Part shown: piece by piece, positions 17,887 to 26,301 of the stretch
Numbering within the stretch: position 1 is the stretch's first letter
Layout: each line of letters begins with the position of its first letter
Notes under the pieces: model-generated
The model's input: the letters and a program-made list of their open reading frames with translations, nothing else
Told to the model about the DNA's origin: nothing
Databases searched by the model: none
Assembly: GCF_003057875.1 (NCBI RefSeq)
Contig: NZ_PYXZ01000010.1
Span: 1-64,000, forward strand
Length of the DNA: 64,000 nt
DNA from: Nocardioides currus
GTDB lineage: Bacteria > Actinomycetota > Actinomycetes > Propionibacteriales > Nocardioidaceae
Direction of reading: 5' to 3'
Translations under genes and position numbers: made by a program

Positions 17887-17941
17887 GGACCTCGCGGTCC
17901 ACTTGTTCCAAGAGCATACGCACAACCGGACTCGACGGTCC
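17887..17941. promoter_or_regulatory. Two similar dyad boxes between MMPL and tetR genes
   Basis: GGACC-TCGC-GGTCC at 17887-17900 and GGAC-TCGAC-GGTCC at 17928-17941 are near copies 41 bp apart in the divergent promoter region. Their placement fits operators for the adjacent TetR protein. Confidence 0.5.
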
Positions 17942-17997
17942 AGTTAGGATGTGCGTGAGGGCTGTCACGACGGTCCGCGCGAGACAGGAGAGGGCGC

Positions 17998-18597
17998 ATG
18001 GCGTTGGAGGACCGGCAGGACGAGCAGGGAGCCGCGCCCGAGGAGGAGTGGGCGGGTCGCCGGGCCGATGCGCGACGCAACCACGAGCGGGTGCTGGCGG
18101 CGGCGGTCGAGGTCTTCACCGAGCTCGGCCTGGACGCCACGATCCCGCAGGTGGCGGCGCGCGCGGGCGTCGGGAAGGCAACGGTCTACCGCAGCTATCC
18201 CACCAAGGCCGACCTCGTGACGGCGCTGGCGCGCACGCACGTCGACTGGCTCGAGGGTCTCGTGGCCGACGCTGCGACCCGGGCCGACGAGGACGCCGCC
18301 GCAGCGCTGCGCTCGCTGCTGCACGCCATCGTCCAGCGGCTGGCCGAGGACCGGCTGATGGTCGAGGTGCTGATGCGCGTGGAGGGCGGATTCGAGGAGA
18401 ACGAGGAGACGACGAGCCAGTTCGAGCACGTCCTGGAGCAGGGCCGGCGACAGGGGAGCCTGCGCGCGGACGTCGAGCTCTTCGACGTGCAGGTGCTCCT
18501 CGCCGGCTTCGCCCGGTCGCTGATCGACCTGGACAACCACGACCCTGCCACCTGGCGCCGGTTCGCCGACTTCACGCTGACTGCCCTGCGCCCCTGA
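17998..18597 (+). CDS. TetR-family transcriptional regulator
   Basis: The 199-residue protein has an acidic 20-residue head followed by the HTH (RRNHERVLAAAVEVFTELG, then VAARAGVGKATVYRSYPTKADLV) and a helical C-terminal ligand domain. It is divergent from the MMPL transporter gene with paired dyads between them, so it likely represses that transporter. GTG or other starts further upstream lack support; ATG 17998 follows GGAG by about 9 bases. Confidence 0.9.
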   Translation: MALEDRQDEQGAAPEEEWAGRRADARRNHERVLAAAVEVFTELGLDATIPQVAARAGVGKATVYRSYPTKADLVTALARTHVDWLEGLVADAATRADEDAAAALRSLLHAIVQRLAEDRLMVEVLMRVEGGFEENEETTSQFEHVLEQGRRQGSLRADVELFDVQVLLAGFARSLIDLDNHDPATWRRFADFTLTALRP

Positions 18598-18632
18598 GCC
18601 CCGTGCAGTCCCATCGCCCACGCGGCCGAGGC

Positions 18633-18638
18633 GATACT
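18633..18638 (+). promoter_or_regulatory. -10 hexamer of a leaderless promoter (trmL)
   Basis: GATACT is followed by 6 bases and the GTG start at 18645. This is the same layout as the promoter at 15311, with the same GATACT/CATACT core. Confidence 0.5.
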
Positions 18639-18644
18639 GGGCCC

Positions 18645-19115
18645 GTGTTCCACGTGATGTTCCTCGAGCCCCGGATCCCGCCCAACACGGGCAACGCGAT
18701 CCGGATGGTGGCCGGGACCGGCGCCACGCTGCACCTCGTCGAACCCCTCGGGTTCGACCTCTCCGAGCCGCAGCTCAGGCGCGCCGGACTGGACTACCAC
18801 GACCTCGCGTCGGTGGTGGTGCACCCGGACCTCGACACCGCACTCGCCGCCACCGAGCTCGCCGCCTCCCGGGTCTTCGCGTTCACCGCACACGCGAGCC
18901 GCTGGTTCACCGACGTCGAGTTCGAGCCCGGCGACGTGTTCCTCTTCGGTCCCGAGCCGACGGGCCTCGCCGAGGCGGCGCTGGGCCACGCCCGGATCAC
19001 CGAGCGACTCCGGATCCCGATGGTCGAGGGACGCCGCTCGCTCAACCTGTCCAACTCCGCTGCGGTCGTGACCTACGAGGCCTGGCGACAGCACGGGTTC
19101 ACGGGCGCGCGGTAG
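18645..19115 (+). CDS. trmL: tRNA (cytidine(34)-2'-O)-methyltransferase, TrmL-like
   Basis: The 156-residue SPOUT methyltransferase shows FLEPRIPPNTGNAIR (motif 1), FLFGPEPTGL (motif 2) and RIPMVEGRRSLNLSNSAAVVTYE (motif 3, the trefoil knot binding AdoMet). It methylates the ribose of the wobble base of tRNA-Leu isoacceptors in E. coli. Motif 2 usually reads FGxExxGLP. Length is that of a minimal TrmL. It is convergent with an MFS gene, sharing a hairpin terminator. Confidence 0.9.
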   Translation: MFHVMFLEPRIPPNTGNAIRMVAGTGATLHLVEPLGFDLSEPQLRRAGLDYHDLASVVVHPDLDTALAATELAASRVFAFTAHASRWFTDVEFEPGDVFLFGPEPTGLAEAALGHARITERLRIPMVEGRRSLNLSNSAAVVTYEAWRQHGFTGAR

Positions 19116-19148
19116 CGGCTCAGGATCCCGTCGCGGCGGGTCCGCTAC
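19112..19148. terminator. Bidirectional hairpin terminator holding both stop codons
   Basis: GTAGCGG (19112-19118) pairs with CCGCTAC (19142-19148), and inside it GGATCCCG pairs with CGGGTCC with one bulged T. The trmL TAG and the MFS TAG lie in opposite arms of the outer stem. There is no T tract, as is common in high-GC actinobacteria. Confidence 0.55.
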
Positions 19149-20374
19149 GAGGCGAGCTCGTCGTCGACGTACACCGGTCGCGACACCCGCAGCCCGGCCC
19201 ACGTGAAGGGGACGACCGTCGCCGCGAGCAGCACCAGCGGGACGGTCCAGCTGCCGGTCGCGGAGTGGATCAGCCCGACCACGACCGGGCCGACCGCGGC
19301 GAACAGGTAGCCCGCGGGCTGCACGAAGCCCGAGAGCCGCGCCGTCACCCGGTGGTCGCGCGTGCGGGCGGTGAGCATCGCGATGGTCGCCGGGAAGGCG
19401 AAGCCGGAGAACCCGAGGAGCAGCGCCCACAGCCACGGCAGCGTGGCGGGGTCGACCAGCAGGCCGGCGTAGCCCAGCAGCAGGGCCGCGCCGAAGGCGA
19501 TCATCCACGGGGCGAGCGTGCGGGAGCGGGCGATCACGGTCGGCATCAGCAGGGCACCCACGATGCCGAAGGCGGTCAGCATCGCCTGCATCGCGCCCGC
19601 GCTCGACGCCGAGAGGCCGGCGTCGCGGTAGATCTGCGGCAGCCAGCCGAACTGCACGTAGGCGTGCATCGACTGCACCCCGAACAGCGTGGCCATCGCG
19701 ACCGCGGTCGGGGAGTGGAAGATCCGGCCGCCCGGCGTCGCCACCGCGGAGGCGGTGCCGCCCGGGGAGGGCGAGCGCTCGCGCAGCGCCAGCCATGCCC
19801 AGACGGGCACGGCGAGGAGGGCGACGAGGCCCCACATCGCCAGCGCGCGGCTCCAGCCCACCTGCGCCTCGACCGGCGCCGTCAGGGCCGAGCCGATCGT
19901 GCCGCCGACGATCAGGCTGGTGCCGTAGACGGTGGGAAGCAGGACGGTGTCGGAGGACGCGTGCGCCTTGATCCACGCCGGCACGAGCACGTTGCCGACG
20001 GCCATGCCGGCGAGCGCGAGCGTGGACAGGACGAGGAAGAGCCAGCTGGTGTCGGTGAGCCCGCGCAGGAGGAGCGCGGTCGCGGCCAGCGTGATGCCCG
20101 CGGCGATGCCCGTGGTCGTGCCGACCCGGCGGGCGATCGTCACCGCGATCGCACCCACCAGTCCGAAGCAGAGGCCGGGGAGCCCGGTCAGGACGCCGGC
20201 GACGCCGGAGCCGGTGCCGAGGCCGGTGGTGACCTCCTCGAGCACGGGACCCACCGAGGACGCCCCGGGTCGCAGGTTGACCGCGACGAGGACGACGGCG
20301 ACGAACGCCACCCCGGTGCGCACGCCCGCGCCGGCGGTTCGGCCACGGGGTCGGCTGGGGGCAGGGGTACGCAC
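19145..20374 (-). CDS. CynX/NimT-like MFS transporter
   Basis: The 409-residue protein has 12 helices. Helix 1 reads VNLRPGASSVGPVLEEV, the signature of the CynX/NimT (cyanate, nitroimidazole) branch of MFS, and GNVLVPAWIKAH is the conserved mid-protein block. The substrate is not known. The GTG start at 20374 follows TACGCT by 7 bases (AGCGTA at 20382-20387 on the + strand), a leaderless promoter. It is convergent with trmL and divergent from the globin gene. Confidence 0.88.
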   Translation of the reverse strand: MRTPAPSRPRGRTAGAGVRTGVAFVAVVLVAVNLRPGASSVGPVLEEVTTGLGTGSGVAGVLTGLPGLCFGLVGAIAVTIARRVGTTTGIAAGITLAATALLLRGLTDTSWLFLVLSTLALAGMAVGNVLVPAWIKAHASSDTVLLPTVYGTSLIVGGTIGSALTAPVEAQVGWSRALAMWGLVALLAVPVWAWLALRERSPSPGGTASAVATPGGRIFHSPTAVAMATLFGVQSMHAYVQFGWLPQIYRDAGLSASSAGAMQAMLTAFGIVGALLMPTVIARSRTLAPWMIAFGAALLLGYAGLLVDPATLPWLWALLLGFSGFAFPATIAMLTARTRDHRVTARLSGFVQPAGYLFAAVGPVVVGLIHSATGSWTVPLVLLAATVVPFTWAGLRVSRPVYVDDELAS

Positions 20375-20421
20375 TCGATCGAGCGTAGGCGTGGACGACC
20401 GACACCCTTACCGTGGGCTCC

Positions 20422-20871
20422 ATGGACGAGACGTTGTTCACAGCGGCGGGTGGGAGCGACGGCCTGGTCGCGCTGGCCCATGCGTGGCACGAGCGGTGCC
20501 TGGCGGACCCGGTGGTGAGCCATGCGTTCTCCCATCCCGGCCAGCACCCGCAGCACACCGAGCGGCTGGCGGCCTACTGGGTCGAGGCGCTCGGCGGTCC
20601 TGCGGCTTACACCGACGGCCTGGGCGCGACCCACAGCCACGTGCTGCGCCTGCACTCCGGCAACGGCGAGCACGACGACATGGACCGGCGCGCGGTCGAC
20701 TGCTTCGTGGCGGCGATGGACGACGTGGGTCTGCCCGGCGACGTACGCCGACCGTTGCTCGAGTGGTGGACGGCGATGGTCGCCGTGATGTCGTCGCACC
20801 CCGACTCGGCCGACGACGTGCCCGACGGTCTGCCGCTGCCGCGGTGGACCCGGGACGGCCCCACGGGGTGA
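20422..20871 (+). CDS. Truncated-haemoglobin-like protein (group II style)
   Basis: The 149-residue protein has the 2-over-2 globin outline: the AAGG(S)DGLVALAHAWHERCLADPVVSHAF helices, then HTERLAAYWVEALGGPAAYTD, the usual block preceding the proximal histidine region (THSHVLRLH). Truncated globins bind O2 or NO. The variant is divergent, with His in place of some usual residues, so haem binding is not certain. ATG 20422 follows TACCGT (20409-20414) by 7 bases, a leaderless arrangement. Confidence 0.75.
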   Translation: MDETLFTAAGGSDGLVALAHAWHERCLADPVVSHAFSHPGQHPQHTERLAAYWVEALGGPAAYTDGLGATHSHVLRLHSGNGEHDDMDRRAVDCFVAAMDDVGLPGDVRRPLLEWWTAMVAVMSSHPDSADDVPDGLPLPRWTRDGPTG

Positions 20872-20908
20872 CGCGCCCGAAGGTGCACAGGATCACAGCG
20901 CCGATGAC

Positions 20909-20937
20909 TTGGAACGATCCAATCCAGCGCGCAGACT
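20909..20937 (+). promoter_or_regulatory. Promoter TTGGAA-17-CAGACT before a leaderless gene
   Basis: TTGGAA at 20909-20914 and CAGACT at 20932-20937 are separated by 17 bp, and the ATG follows 7 bp later at 20945. This is one of the clearest full promoters in the window. Confidence 0.6.
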
Positions 20938-20944
20938 GGATGCC

Positions 20945-21223
20945 ATGAGCACCCAGACCCGACTGATCGACGAGCTCGACGCCCTCCACGCCCACTACGC
21001 CGGCGCGGTCACCGCCGCCGCCGACGCCGGGGACGTGAACCTCGCCCTCGAGCTCGCCGCCGACTACGACCGCGACGCGATCATGCTGATGGCCGAGCGC
21101 GAGGGCCGTCACGACCTGCTCGCGCACTTCGGCCTCGACAGCAACGGCGACCGCCTGGTCCTCCAGCGCGACACCCCCCTGCGCCGCCTCGCGCGGAGCA
21201 TCGCCCGCCTGCGCGTGGCCTGA
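20945..21223 (+). CDS. Small conserved-looking hypothetical protein
   Basis: The 92-residue protein is probably soluble and mostly helical. MSTQTRLIDELDALHAHYAGAV leads into AADAGDVNLALELAADYDRDAIMLMAEREGR, with a basic C-terminus LRRLARSIARLR. I recognise no named domain. A good promoter and normal codon bias indicate a real gene. It is convergent with the MFS gene that follows. Confidence 0.7.
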   Translation: MSTQTRLIDELDALHAHYAGAVTAAADAGDVNLALELAADYDRDAIMLMAEREGRHDLLAHFGLDSNGDRLVLQRDTPLRRLARSIARLRVA

Positions 21224-21244
21224 GCCCGAGCCGGGCGGCTCGCG

Positions 21245-22474
21245 TCAGGCGAGCAGCGATCGCGTGGTGCGCAGCCGCAGCGCCACGGCGCCGGTGACGC
21301 ACATCAGCGTCGCGCTCACCCCGACCACTCCCGGCCAGCCGGCGCCGGCCCACGCGGTCGCGCCGAGGCTGCCGAAGACCGAGCTGCCGACGTAGTAGGT
21401 GAACGTGTAGAGCGAGGCCGCCTGGCCCGCGCTGACCCCGCCGGCGTGCGCGCGGGCGGGCACCCACCCACTGGCGACGCCGTGCACGGCGAAGAACCCG
21501 ATCACCAGCAGGCCCAGGCCGGCGATCACCAACGGCAACCACTCCGAGAAGGTCAGCAGGGCACCGGCGACCGCCACGCCGGCGCCGACCGGCAGCACGG
21601 CCCGGCGGCCGAGCCGGTCCGCGAGCCGGCCGAACGACGCGGCGCTCACCGTGCCGAGCGGGTAGACGAGGAACACCAGGCTGGCCGCGCCGAGCCCGAG
21701 GCCGAACGGCGGCGCCTCGAGGCGGAAGCCGACGACGTTGAGCATCGCCACCATCGCGCCCACCGAGCAGCCGCCGATCACGTAGAGGCCGACCAGGGTG
21801 CGGTCGGACACCGCGCGCCGGGCCATGGCCAGCATCGTGCGGACCCCGGTCGGGGCAGGGGTGAAGTGCTGGGAGTCGGGCAGCGTACGGCGCACGACGA
21901 CCGCGCACGCCAGCGCCAGCAGCGCGGCGGAGGCCAGCGACCAGCGCCAGCCCGCGAGCTCGGCGGTGAAGCCCGTGACGAGCCGACCGGCCATGCCGCC
22001 CAGCGCCGTACCCCCGATGTAGAGCCCGGCCGCCCGGGCCTGCGTCGAGGGGTGCAGCTCCTCGCGCAGGTAGGCCGTCGCGACGGCGGGGAGGCCGGCC
22101 AGCGACACCCCCATCAGGCATCGCAGCACGAGCAGGACGGGCCAGGTCGGGGCGAGCGCGCAGCCGACCGCGCAGAGCACCGAGAGCGCCATCGACAGGT
22201 GGATCAGCCGGGTGCGGCCGACCACGTCGGACAGCGGACCGGCCACCAGGAGCGCGACGGCGAGGGACGCCGTGGTCAGCGACAGCGTGAGGGTGGTGTC
22301 GGTCGAGGTGACGTCGAAGCGGGTCGCGAGCTCCGGGAGGATCGCCTGGGTGCTGTAGAGCAGCTCGAACGTCGCGAGGCCCGCGGCGAAGAGCGCGATG
22401 ACGACGCGGTTGTAGCCGCGGGAACCGGGAAGGTGGCCCGCATCGAGGTCGGGTGCGGTGATCGTGGATGCCAT
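21245..22474 (-). CDS. MFS transporter, YnfM/arabinose-efflux-like
   Basis: The 409-residue protein has 12 helices: LATFELLYSTQAILPELATRF in helix 1, LLVAGPLSDVVGRTRLI as the MFS loop, and FGRLADRLGRRAVLP in the second half. This is the group related to E. coli YnfM. It is divergent from a LysR gene 85 bases away, a common regulator-target pair, so the LysR protein likely controls it. The substrate is unknown. Confidence 0.9.
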   Translation of the reverse strand: MASTITAPDLDAGHLPGSRGYNRVVIALFAAGLATFELLYSTQAILPELATRFDVTSTDTTLTLSLTTASLAVALLVAGPLSDVVGRTRLIHLSMALSVLCAVGCALAPTWPVLLVLRCLMGVSLAGLPAVATAYLREELHPSTQARAAGLYIGGTALGGMAGRLVTGFTAELAGWRWSLASAALLALACAVVVRRTLPDSQHFTPAPTGVRTMLAMARRAVSDRTLVGLYVIGGCSVGAMVAMLNVVGFRLEAPPFGLGLGAASLVFLVYPLGTVSAASFGRLADRLGRRAVLPVGAGVAVAGALLTFSEWLPLVIAGLGLLVIGFFAVHGVASGWVPARAHAGGVSAGQAASLYTFTYYVGSSVFGSLGATAWAGAGWPGVVGVSATLMCVTGAVALRLRTTRSLLA

Positions 22475-22546
22475 GACCCGTCGATCATGGGCGCTGTCGC
22501 GTCATGCGTCCAATGTCGTGAACGGCGCTGGGCCATGCGTGGGGCG

Positions 22547-22552
22547 TATGAT
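22547..22552 (+). promoter_or_regulatory. -10 hexamer TATGAT before the lysR-type gene
   Basis: TATGAT is 7 bases before GTG 22560. It overlaps the alternative ATG codons at 22548 and 22551, which therefore could not be in a transcript starting from this promoter. Confidence 0.55.
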
Positions 22553-22559
22553 GTCGGGA

Positions 22560-23435
22560 GTGCAGATCAGGGACCTCGAGTGGCTCCTCGCGGTGGCCGA
22601 CCACGAGCACGTGACCGACACGGCCGCGATCCTCGGGATCTCCCAGCCCACCCTGTCGCGCGCTCTGGCGCGGGTCGAGCAGGAGCTGGACGCACAGCTC
22701 TTCGAGCGGGCCTCCGACGGCGTCCACCTGACCCCGGTCGGTCGGATCGTCGCCCGCGGCGCGCGCGAGGTCGTCGCCCGCCACGACCAGCTGCTGGCCG
22801 ACGTCCGCGGCGAGCTCGACCCGGAGTCCGGTGTCGCGCGGCTCGCGTTCCTCGACTCGATGGCCACCTCGTTGGTGCCGAGGCTGCTGCGGGACTTCCA
22901 CGCCGCGGCGCCGCGGGTGCGCGTGCTCCTCAGCCAGGAGCCGGGTCACGAGCTCGAGGCCGACCTCGCCCGGGGCGCCGTCGACCTGGCGATCACGTCC
23001 ACCAGGCCGGCCGGGCACGGGTGGCACGTGCTGCAGGAGGAGCGGCTCGTCGTCGCCGTACCGCCCTCGCACCGGCTCGCCGGGCGCACCCGGGTGCGGC
23101 TGGAGGACCTCGCGGGGGAGGAGCTGGTGACGACGCCGCCGGGCTACGGCTTCCGCACGCTCGTCGACGGGCTGCTGCGCGACGCCGGGGTGGCGCTCGA
23201 CATCTCCTTCGAGAGCCAGGACCTCGCGACCATCGAGGGCCTGGTCGCCGCGGGCCTGGGGGTGGCGATCGTGCCGGAGGCGATGGTCGGGCCCTCGGGC
23301 ACGCGCGGCCTCCAGATCCAGGGCTCGCCCGGCGCGCGCCGCACGATCGGGCTGACCTGGCGCACGGACCGCCGGTTGCCACCGGCCGCCGAGCGGCTGC
23401 GCGCGGTCATCGTCGGGCGTCGGGCCACCGGCTGA
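22560..23435 (+). CDS. LysR-type transcriptional regulator
   Basis: The 291-residue protein has an N-terminal winged HTH (IRDLEWLLAVADHEHVTDTAAILGISQPTLSRALARVEQEL) followed by a periplasmic-binding-protein-like effector domain from about residue 90 (GVARLAFLDSMATSLVPRLLRDF). I chose GTG 22560 because the -10 TATGAT covers the earlier ATG codons. It probably regulates the divergent MFS gene. In the gap, similar boxes TCATGCGTCC and CCATGCGTGG may be its binding sites. Confidence 0.9.
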   Translation: MQIRDLEWLLAVADHEHVTDTAAILGISQPTLSRALARVEQELDAQLFERASDGVHLTPVGRIVARGAREVVARHDQLLADVRGELDPESGVARLAFLDSMATSLVPRLLRDFHAAAPRVRVLLSQEPGHELEADLARGAVDLAITSTRPAGHGWHVLQEERLVVAVPPSHRLAGRTRVRLEDLAGEELVTTPPGYGFRTLVDGLLRDAGVALDISFESQDLATIEGLVAAGLGVAIVPEAMVGPSGTRGLQIQGSPGARRTIGLTWRTDRRLPPAAERLRAVIVGRRATG

Positions 23436-23457
23436 GCGGCGCCCGACGCCTGCGAGC

Positions 23458-24618
23458 ATGTCCGCCATGGACATCTCGGCCGTACGACGATCCTTCCCCG
23501 CCCTCGAGAGCGGGCTGGCCCGCTTCGACGGACCCGGCGGCTCGCTCGTGCCGTCCGTGGTGATCGCCGCGGTGTCGGCGGCCATGTCGGCGGGCATGTG
23601 CCAGCGCGGCACCGTCTCGGAGCCGGACCGGCTGGCGGAGTCGATCACGTCCGGTGCCCGGGCCGACCTGGCCCGGCTGATCGGCGCCGACCCGGGCGGC
23701 ATCGTCTTCGGCCGCTCGATGACGGCGCTGACCTTCGACCTCGCCCGCACGCTGGCCGCCGGCTGGGGGCCCGGCGACGAGGTCGTCGTCACGCGCCTCG
23801 ACCACGACGCCAACATCCGTCCGTGGGTGACCGCGGCTGAGCGTGTGGGTGCAACCGTCCGGTGGCTCGGGTTCGACCCCGACACGGCCGAGCTCGACGA
23901 CATCGCTCCGCTCCTGGGCGAGCGGACGCGGCTGGTGGCGCTGACGGCCGGCTCCAACCTCTTCGGCACCCGCCCCGACGTCCCCGCCGTGGTGCGGGCC
24001 GCCCACGAGGTCGGGGCGCTGGTCTTCGTCGACGCCGTGCACCTCGTCCCGCACGCGCCGGTCGACCTCGGCGAGCTGGGCGCCGACTTCCTGGCCTGCT
24101 CGACCTACAAGTTCTTCGGGCCCCACCTCGGCGCGCTCGCCGCAGCACCCGCCCTGCTGGAGACGCTGCACCCCGACAAGCTGCTGCCCTCGACCGACGT
24201 GGTGCCCGAGCGCTTCGAGCTCGGGACGCTGCCCTACGAGCTGCTCGCCGGCGTGAGTGCGGCCGTCGGGTTCGTCGAGTCGTTCCCGGGCGGCGCGGCC
24301 GGCATCGAGGAGCACGAGGCCGCTCTGGTCACCCGCCTCCTGGCGGGCCTTGAGGAGCTGCCCGCCGTCACGGTGCACGGCCGGCCTGCGCGCCGTACGC
24401 CGACCGTGCTCCTCACCGTCGACGGCGTCGCCCCCGCCGACGTGCAGCGCCACCTCGCCGACGTCGGCGTGGTCGTGACGACCGGGTCGTTCTACGCGCT
24501 GGAGGCCGCCCGGCACGCCGGCCTCCCGTCGACCGGGGGAGTGCGCGTCGGGCTGTCGGCCTACACCAGCGAGGACGACGTGGACCGCCTGCTCGCGGGG
24601 CTGGCCACGCTCGCCTGA
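23458..24618 (+). CDS. Cysteine desulfurase-like class V aminotransferase
   Basis: The 386-residue PLP enzyme carries [13 protein letters not shown], then [32 protein letters not shown] with the PLP lysine in STYKFFGPH, and a C-terminal [20 protein letters not shown]. This is the cysteine desulfurase-like subgroup (VC1184 type), often not in Isc/Suf operons, so its substrate may be cysteine or another amino acid. ATG 23458 and ATG 23467 are both possible; neither has a clear Shine-Dalgarno. Confidence 0.88.
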   Translation: MSAMDISAVRRSFPALESGLARFDGPGGSLVPSVVIAAVSAAMSAGMCQRGTVSEPDRLAESITSGARADLARLIGADPGGIVFGRSMTALTFDLARTLAAGWGPGDEVVVTRLDHDANIRPWVTAAERVGATVRWLGFDPDTAELDDIAPLLGERTRLVALTAGSNLFGTRPDVPAVVRAAHEVGALVFVDAVHLVPHAPVDLGELGADFLACSTYKFFGPHLGALAAAPALLETLHPDKLLPSTDVVPERFELGTLPYELLAGVSAAVGFVESFPGGAAGIEEHEAALVTRLLAGLEELPAVTVHGRPARRTPTVLLTVDGVAPADVQRHLADVGVVVTTGSFYALEAARHAGLPSTGGVRVGLSAYTSEDDVDRLLAGLATLA

Positions 24619-24643
24619 GCCCCGCGTCCGTCACACTGGTCCC

Positions 24644-25435
24644 ATGACCTCGCCACGACCGATCGAGACCTGGCTCATCGACATGGACGGCGTGCTCGTG
24701 CACGAGGAGACGCCGATCCCGGGGGCGAGCGACTTCATCGAGGCGCTCAAGGCGTCCGGCCTGTCGTTCCTCGTGCTCACCAACAACTCGATCTTCACCC
24801 CGCGCGACCTCCGGGCCCGGCTGCTCGGCAGCGGCATCGACGTGCCGGAGCAGTCGATCTGGACCTCCGCGCTGGCCACCGCCCAGTTCCTCGAGGACCA
24901 GCGGCCGCACGGCACGGCCTACGTCGTCGGCGAGGCGGGGATGGTCACCGCGCTGCACGACATCGGCTACGTGATGACCGACCGCGACCCCGACTACGTC
25001 GTGCTCGGTGAGACCCGCACCTACTCCTTCGAGGCGATCACCAAGGCGATCCGGCTGATCGAGGGCGGCGCCCGCTTCCTGGCCACCAACCCCGACCCGA
25101 GCGGTCCCAGCCCGCAGGGCACGCTGCCCGCGACCGGGTCCGTCGCCGCCCTGATCACCACCGCGACCGGCCGCCAGCCCTACTACATCGGCAAGCCCAA
25201 CCCGCTGATGATGCGCAGCGCCCTCAACCAGCTCGAGGCGCACTCCGAGACCACGGTGATGGTGGGCGACCGGATGGACACCGACATCGTCAGCGGGCTC
25301 GAGGCCGGGCTGCGCACCATCCTGGTGCTCACCGGGTCGACGCAGCGCGACCACGTCGGCCGCTTCCCCTACCGCCCGACGGTCGTGATCGACTCCATCG
25401 CCGACGTGATGGACCTCGACGTCCCGTGGGAGTGA
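24644..25435 (+). CDS. HAD-IIA family phosphatase, NagD-like
   Basis: The 263-residue protein shows [21 protein letters not shown] (HAD motif I, DxDG), VLTNNS (motif II), the lysine in [10 protein letters not shown], and [17 protein letters not shown] (motifs III/IV), with a class IIA cap between motifs II and III. These enzymes dephosphorylate nucleotides, p-nitrophenyl phosphate or glycolytic side products. CACACT at 24632-24637 lies 6 bases before ATG, which suggests a leaderless transcript. Confidence 0.9.
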   Translation: MTSPRPIETWLIDMDGVLVHEETPIPGASDFIEALKASGLSFLVLTNNSIFTPRDLRARLLGSGIDVPEQSIWTSALATAQFLEDQRPHGTAYVVGEAGMVTALHDIGYVMTDRDPDYVVLGETRTYSFEAITKAIRLIEGGARFLATNPDPSGPSPQGTLPATGSVAALITTATGRQPYYIGKPNPLMMRSALNQLEAHSETTVMVGDRMDTDIVSGLEAGLRTILVLTGSTQRDHVGRFPYRPTVVIDSIADVMDLDVPWE

Positions 25436-25443
25436 CCCGCACC

Positions 25444-25449
25444 TAGGCT
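25444..25449 (+). promoter_or_regulatory. -10 hexamer TAGGCT before the thioesterase gene
   Basis: TAGGCT is followed by 6 bases and ATG 25456, a leaderless promoter layout identical to that of mshB (30222). Confidence 0.55.
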
Positions 25450-25455
25450 CGCGCC

Positions 25456-26301
25456 ATGACTGCGTCCGGGGCCCGCTCTGAGTGGGACGACCACATCGCC
25501 GTGACGCCGAGCGGGGACGGCGACTTCACGGCCGACCTGAGCGACGGCTGGGTCGTCGGCGGCGGCGTCAACGGCGGCTACCTGCTCGCCACGGTCGGCA
25601 ACGCCCTCGGGCAGGTGGTCCCCGGCAAGCCCGACCCGATCGCGGTCAGCGCCTACTACCTCTCCGCGTCGGTCCCCGGGCCGGCCACGATCTCGATCCG
25701 GGTGGTCCGCGACGGCGGCAGCGTCGCCACCCTCGCGGCCGACCTGGTGCAGGGCGACCCCGTCCACGGTGAGCAGGCGAGGATCACCGTGCTCGCGACG
25801 TACGGCGACCTCGACCGCCTCCCCGACGACGTCGGCACCACGGCGACGCCGCCGCCGATCGCTCCGCGCGAGCAGTGCGTGTCCAACTCGATGGCGCCGC
25901 CCGAGGTGCGCAGGGTCGCGCGGCTGATGGAGCGCTTCGAGATGCTCTTCGACCCCGGCTGCATCGGCTGGGCGGTCGGCAAGCCCGACGGCAACGGCGC
26001 TCTGCAGGCGTGGTTCCGGCTCAACGGCGAGCGCGACCCCGACCCGGTCGAGCTGCTGATGGTGCTCGACGCGCTGCCGCCGGTGACGTTCGACCTCGGG
26101 ATGCCCGGCTGGGCGCCGACGCTCGAGCTCACCGCGCACGTGCGGGCGAAGCCAGCGCCCGGATGGCTGCGCGTCAGCCACCGCACCCGCAACCTCGCCG
26201 GCGGGATGTTCGAGGAGGACTGCGAGGTCTGGGACTCCGCCGACCGCCTCGTCGCGCAGAGTCGGCAGCTCGCGCGGCAACCCCGCCCCGTCGCCGGCTG
26301 A
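25456..26301 (+). CDS. TesB-like double-hotdog thioesterase family protein
   Basis: The 281-residue protein has two hotdog halves. The first has DLSDGWVVGGGVNGGYLLATVGNAL, the typical actinobacterial thioesterase motif; the second contains PVELLMVLDALPPVTFDLG, equivalent to the acyl-CoA thioesterase 3 core. It probably hydrolyses acyl-CoA esters in the cytosol. The stop TGA is immediately followed by the TCA of the convergent gene (TGATCA at 26299-26304), so the two genes abut exactly. Confidence 0.85.
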   Translation: MTASGARSEWDDHIAVTPSGDGDFTADLSDGWVVGGGVNGGYLLATVGNALGQVVPGKPDPIAVSAYYLSASVPGPATISIRVVRDGGSVATLAADLVQGDPVHGEQARITVLATYGDLDRLPDDVGTTATPPPIAPREQCVSNSMAPPEVRRVARLMERFEMLFDPGCIGWAVGKPDGNGALQAWFRLNGERDPDPVELLMVLDALPPVTFDLGMPGWAPTLELTAHVRAKPAPGWLRVSHRTRNLAGGMFEEDCEVWDSADRLVAQSRQLARQPRPVAG

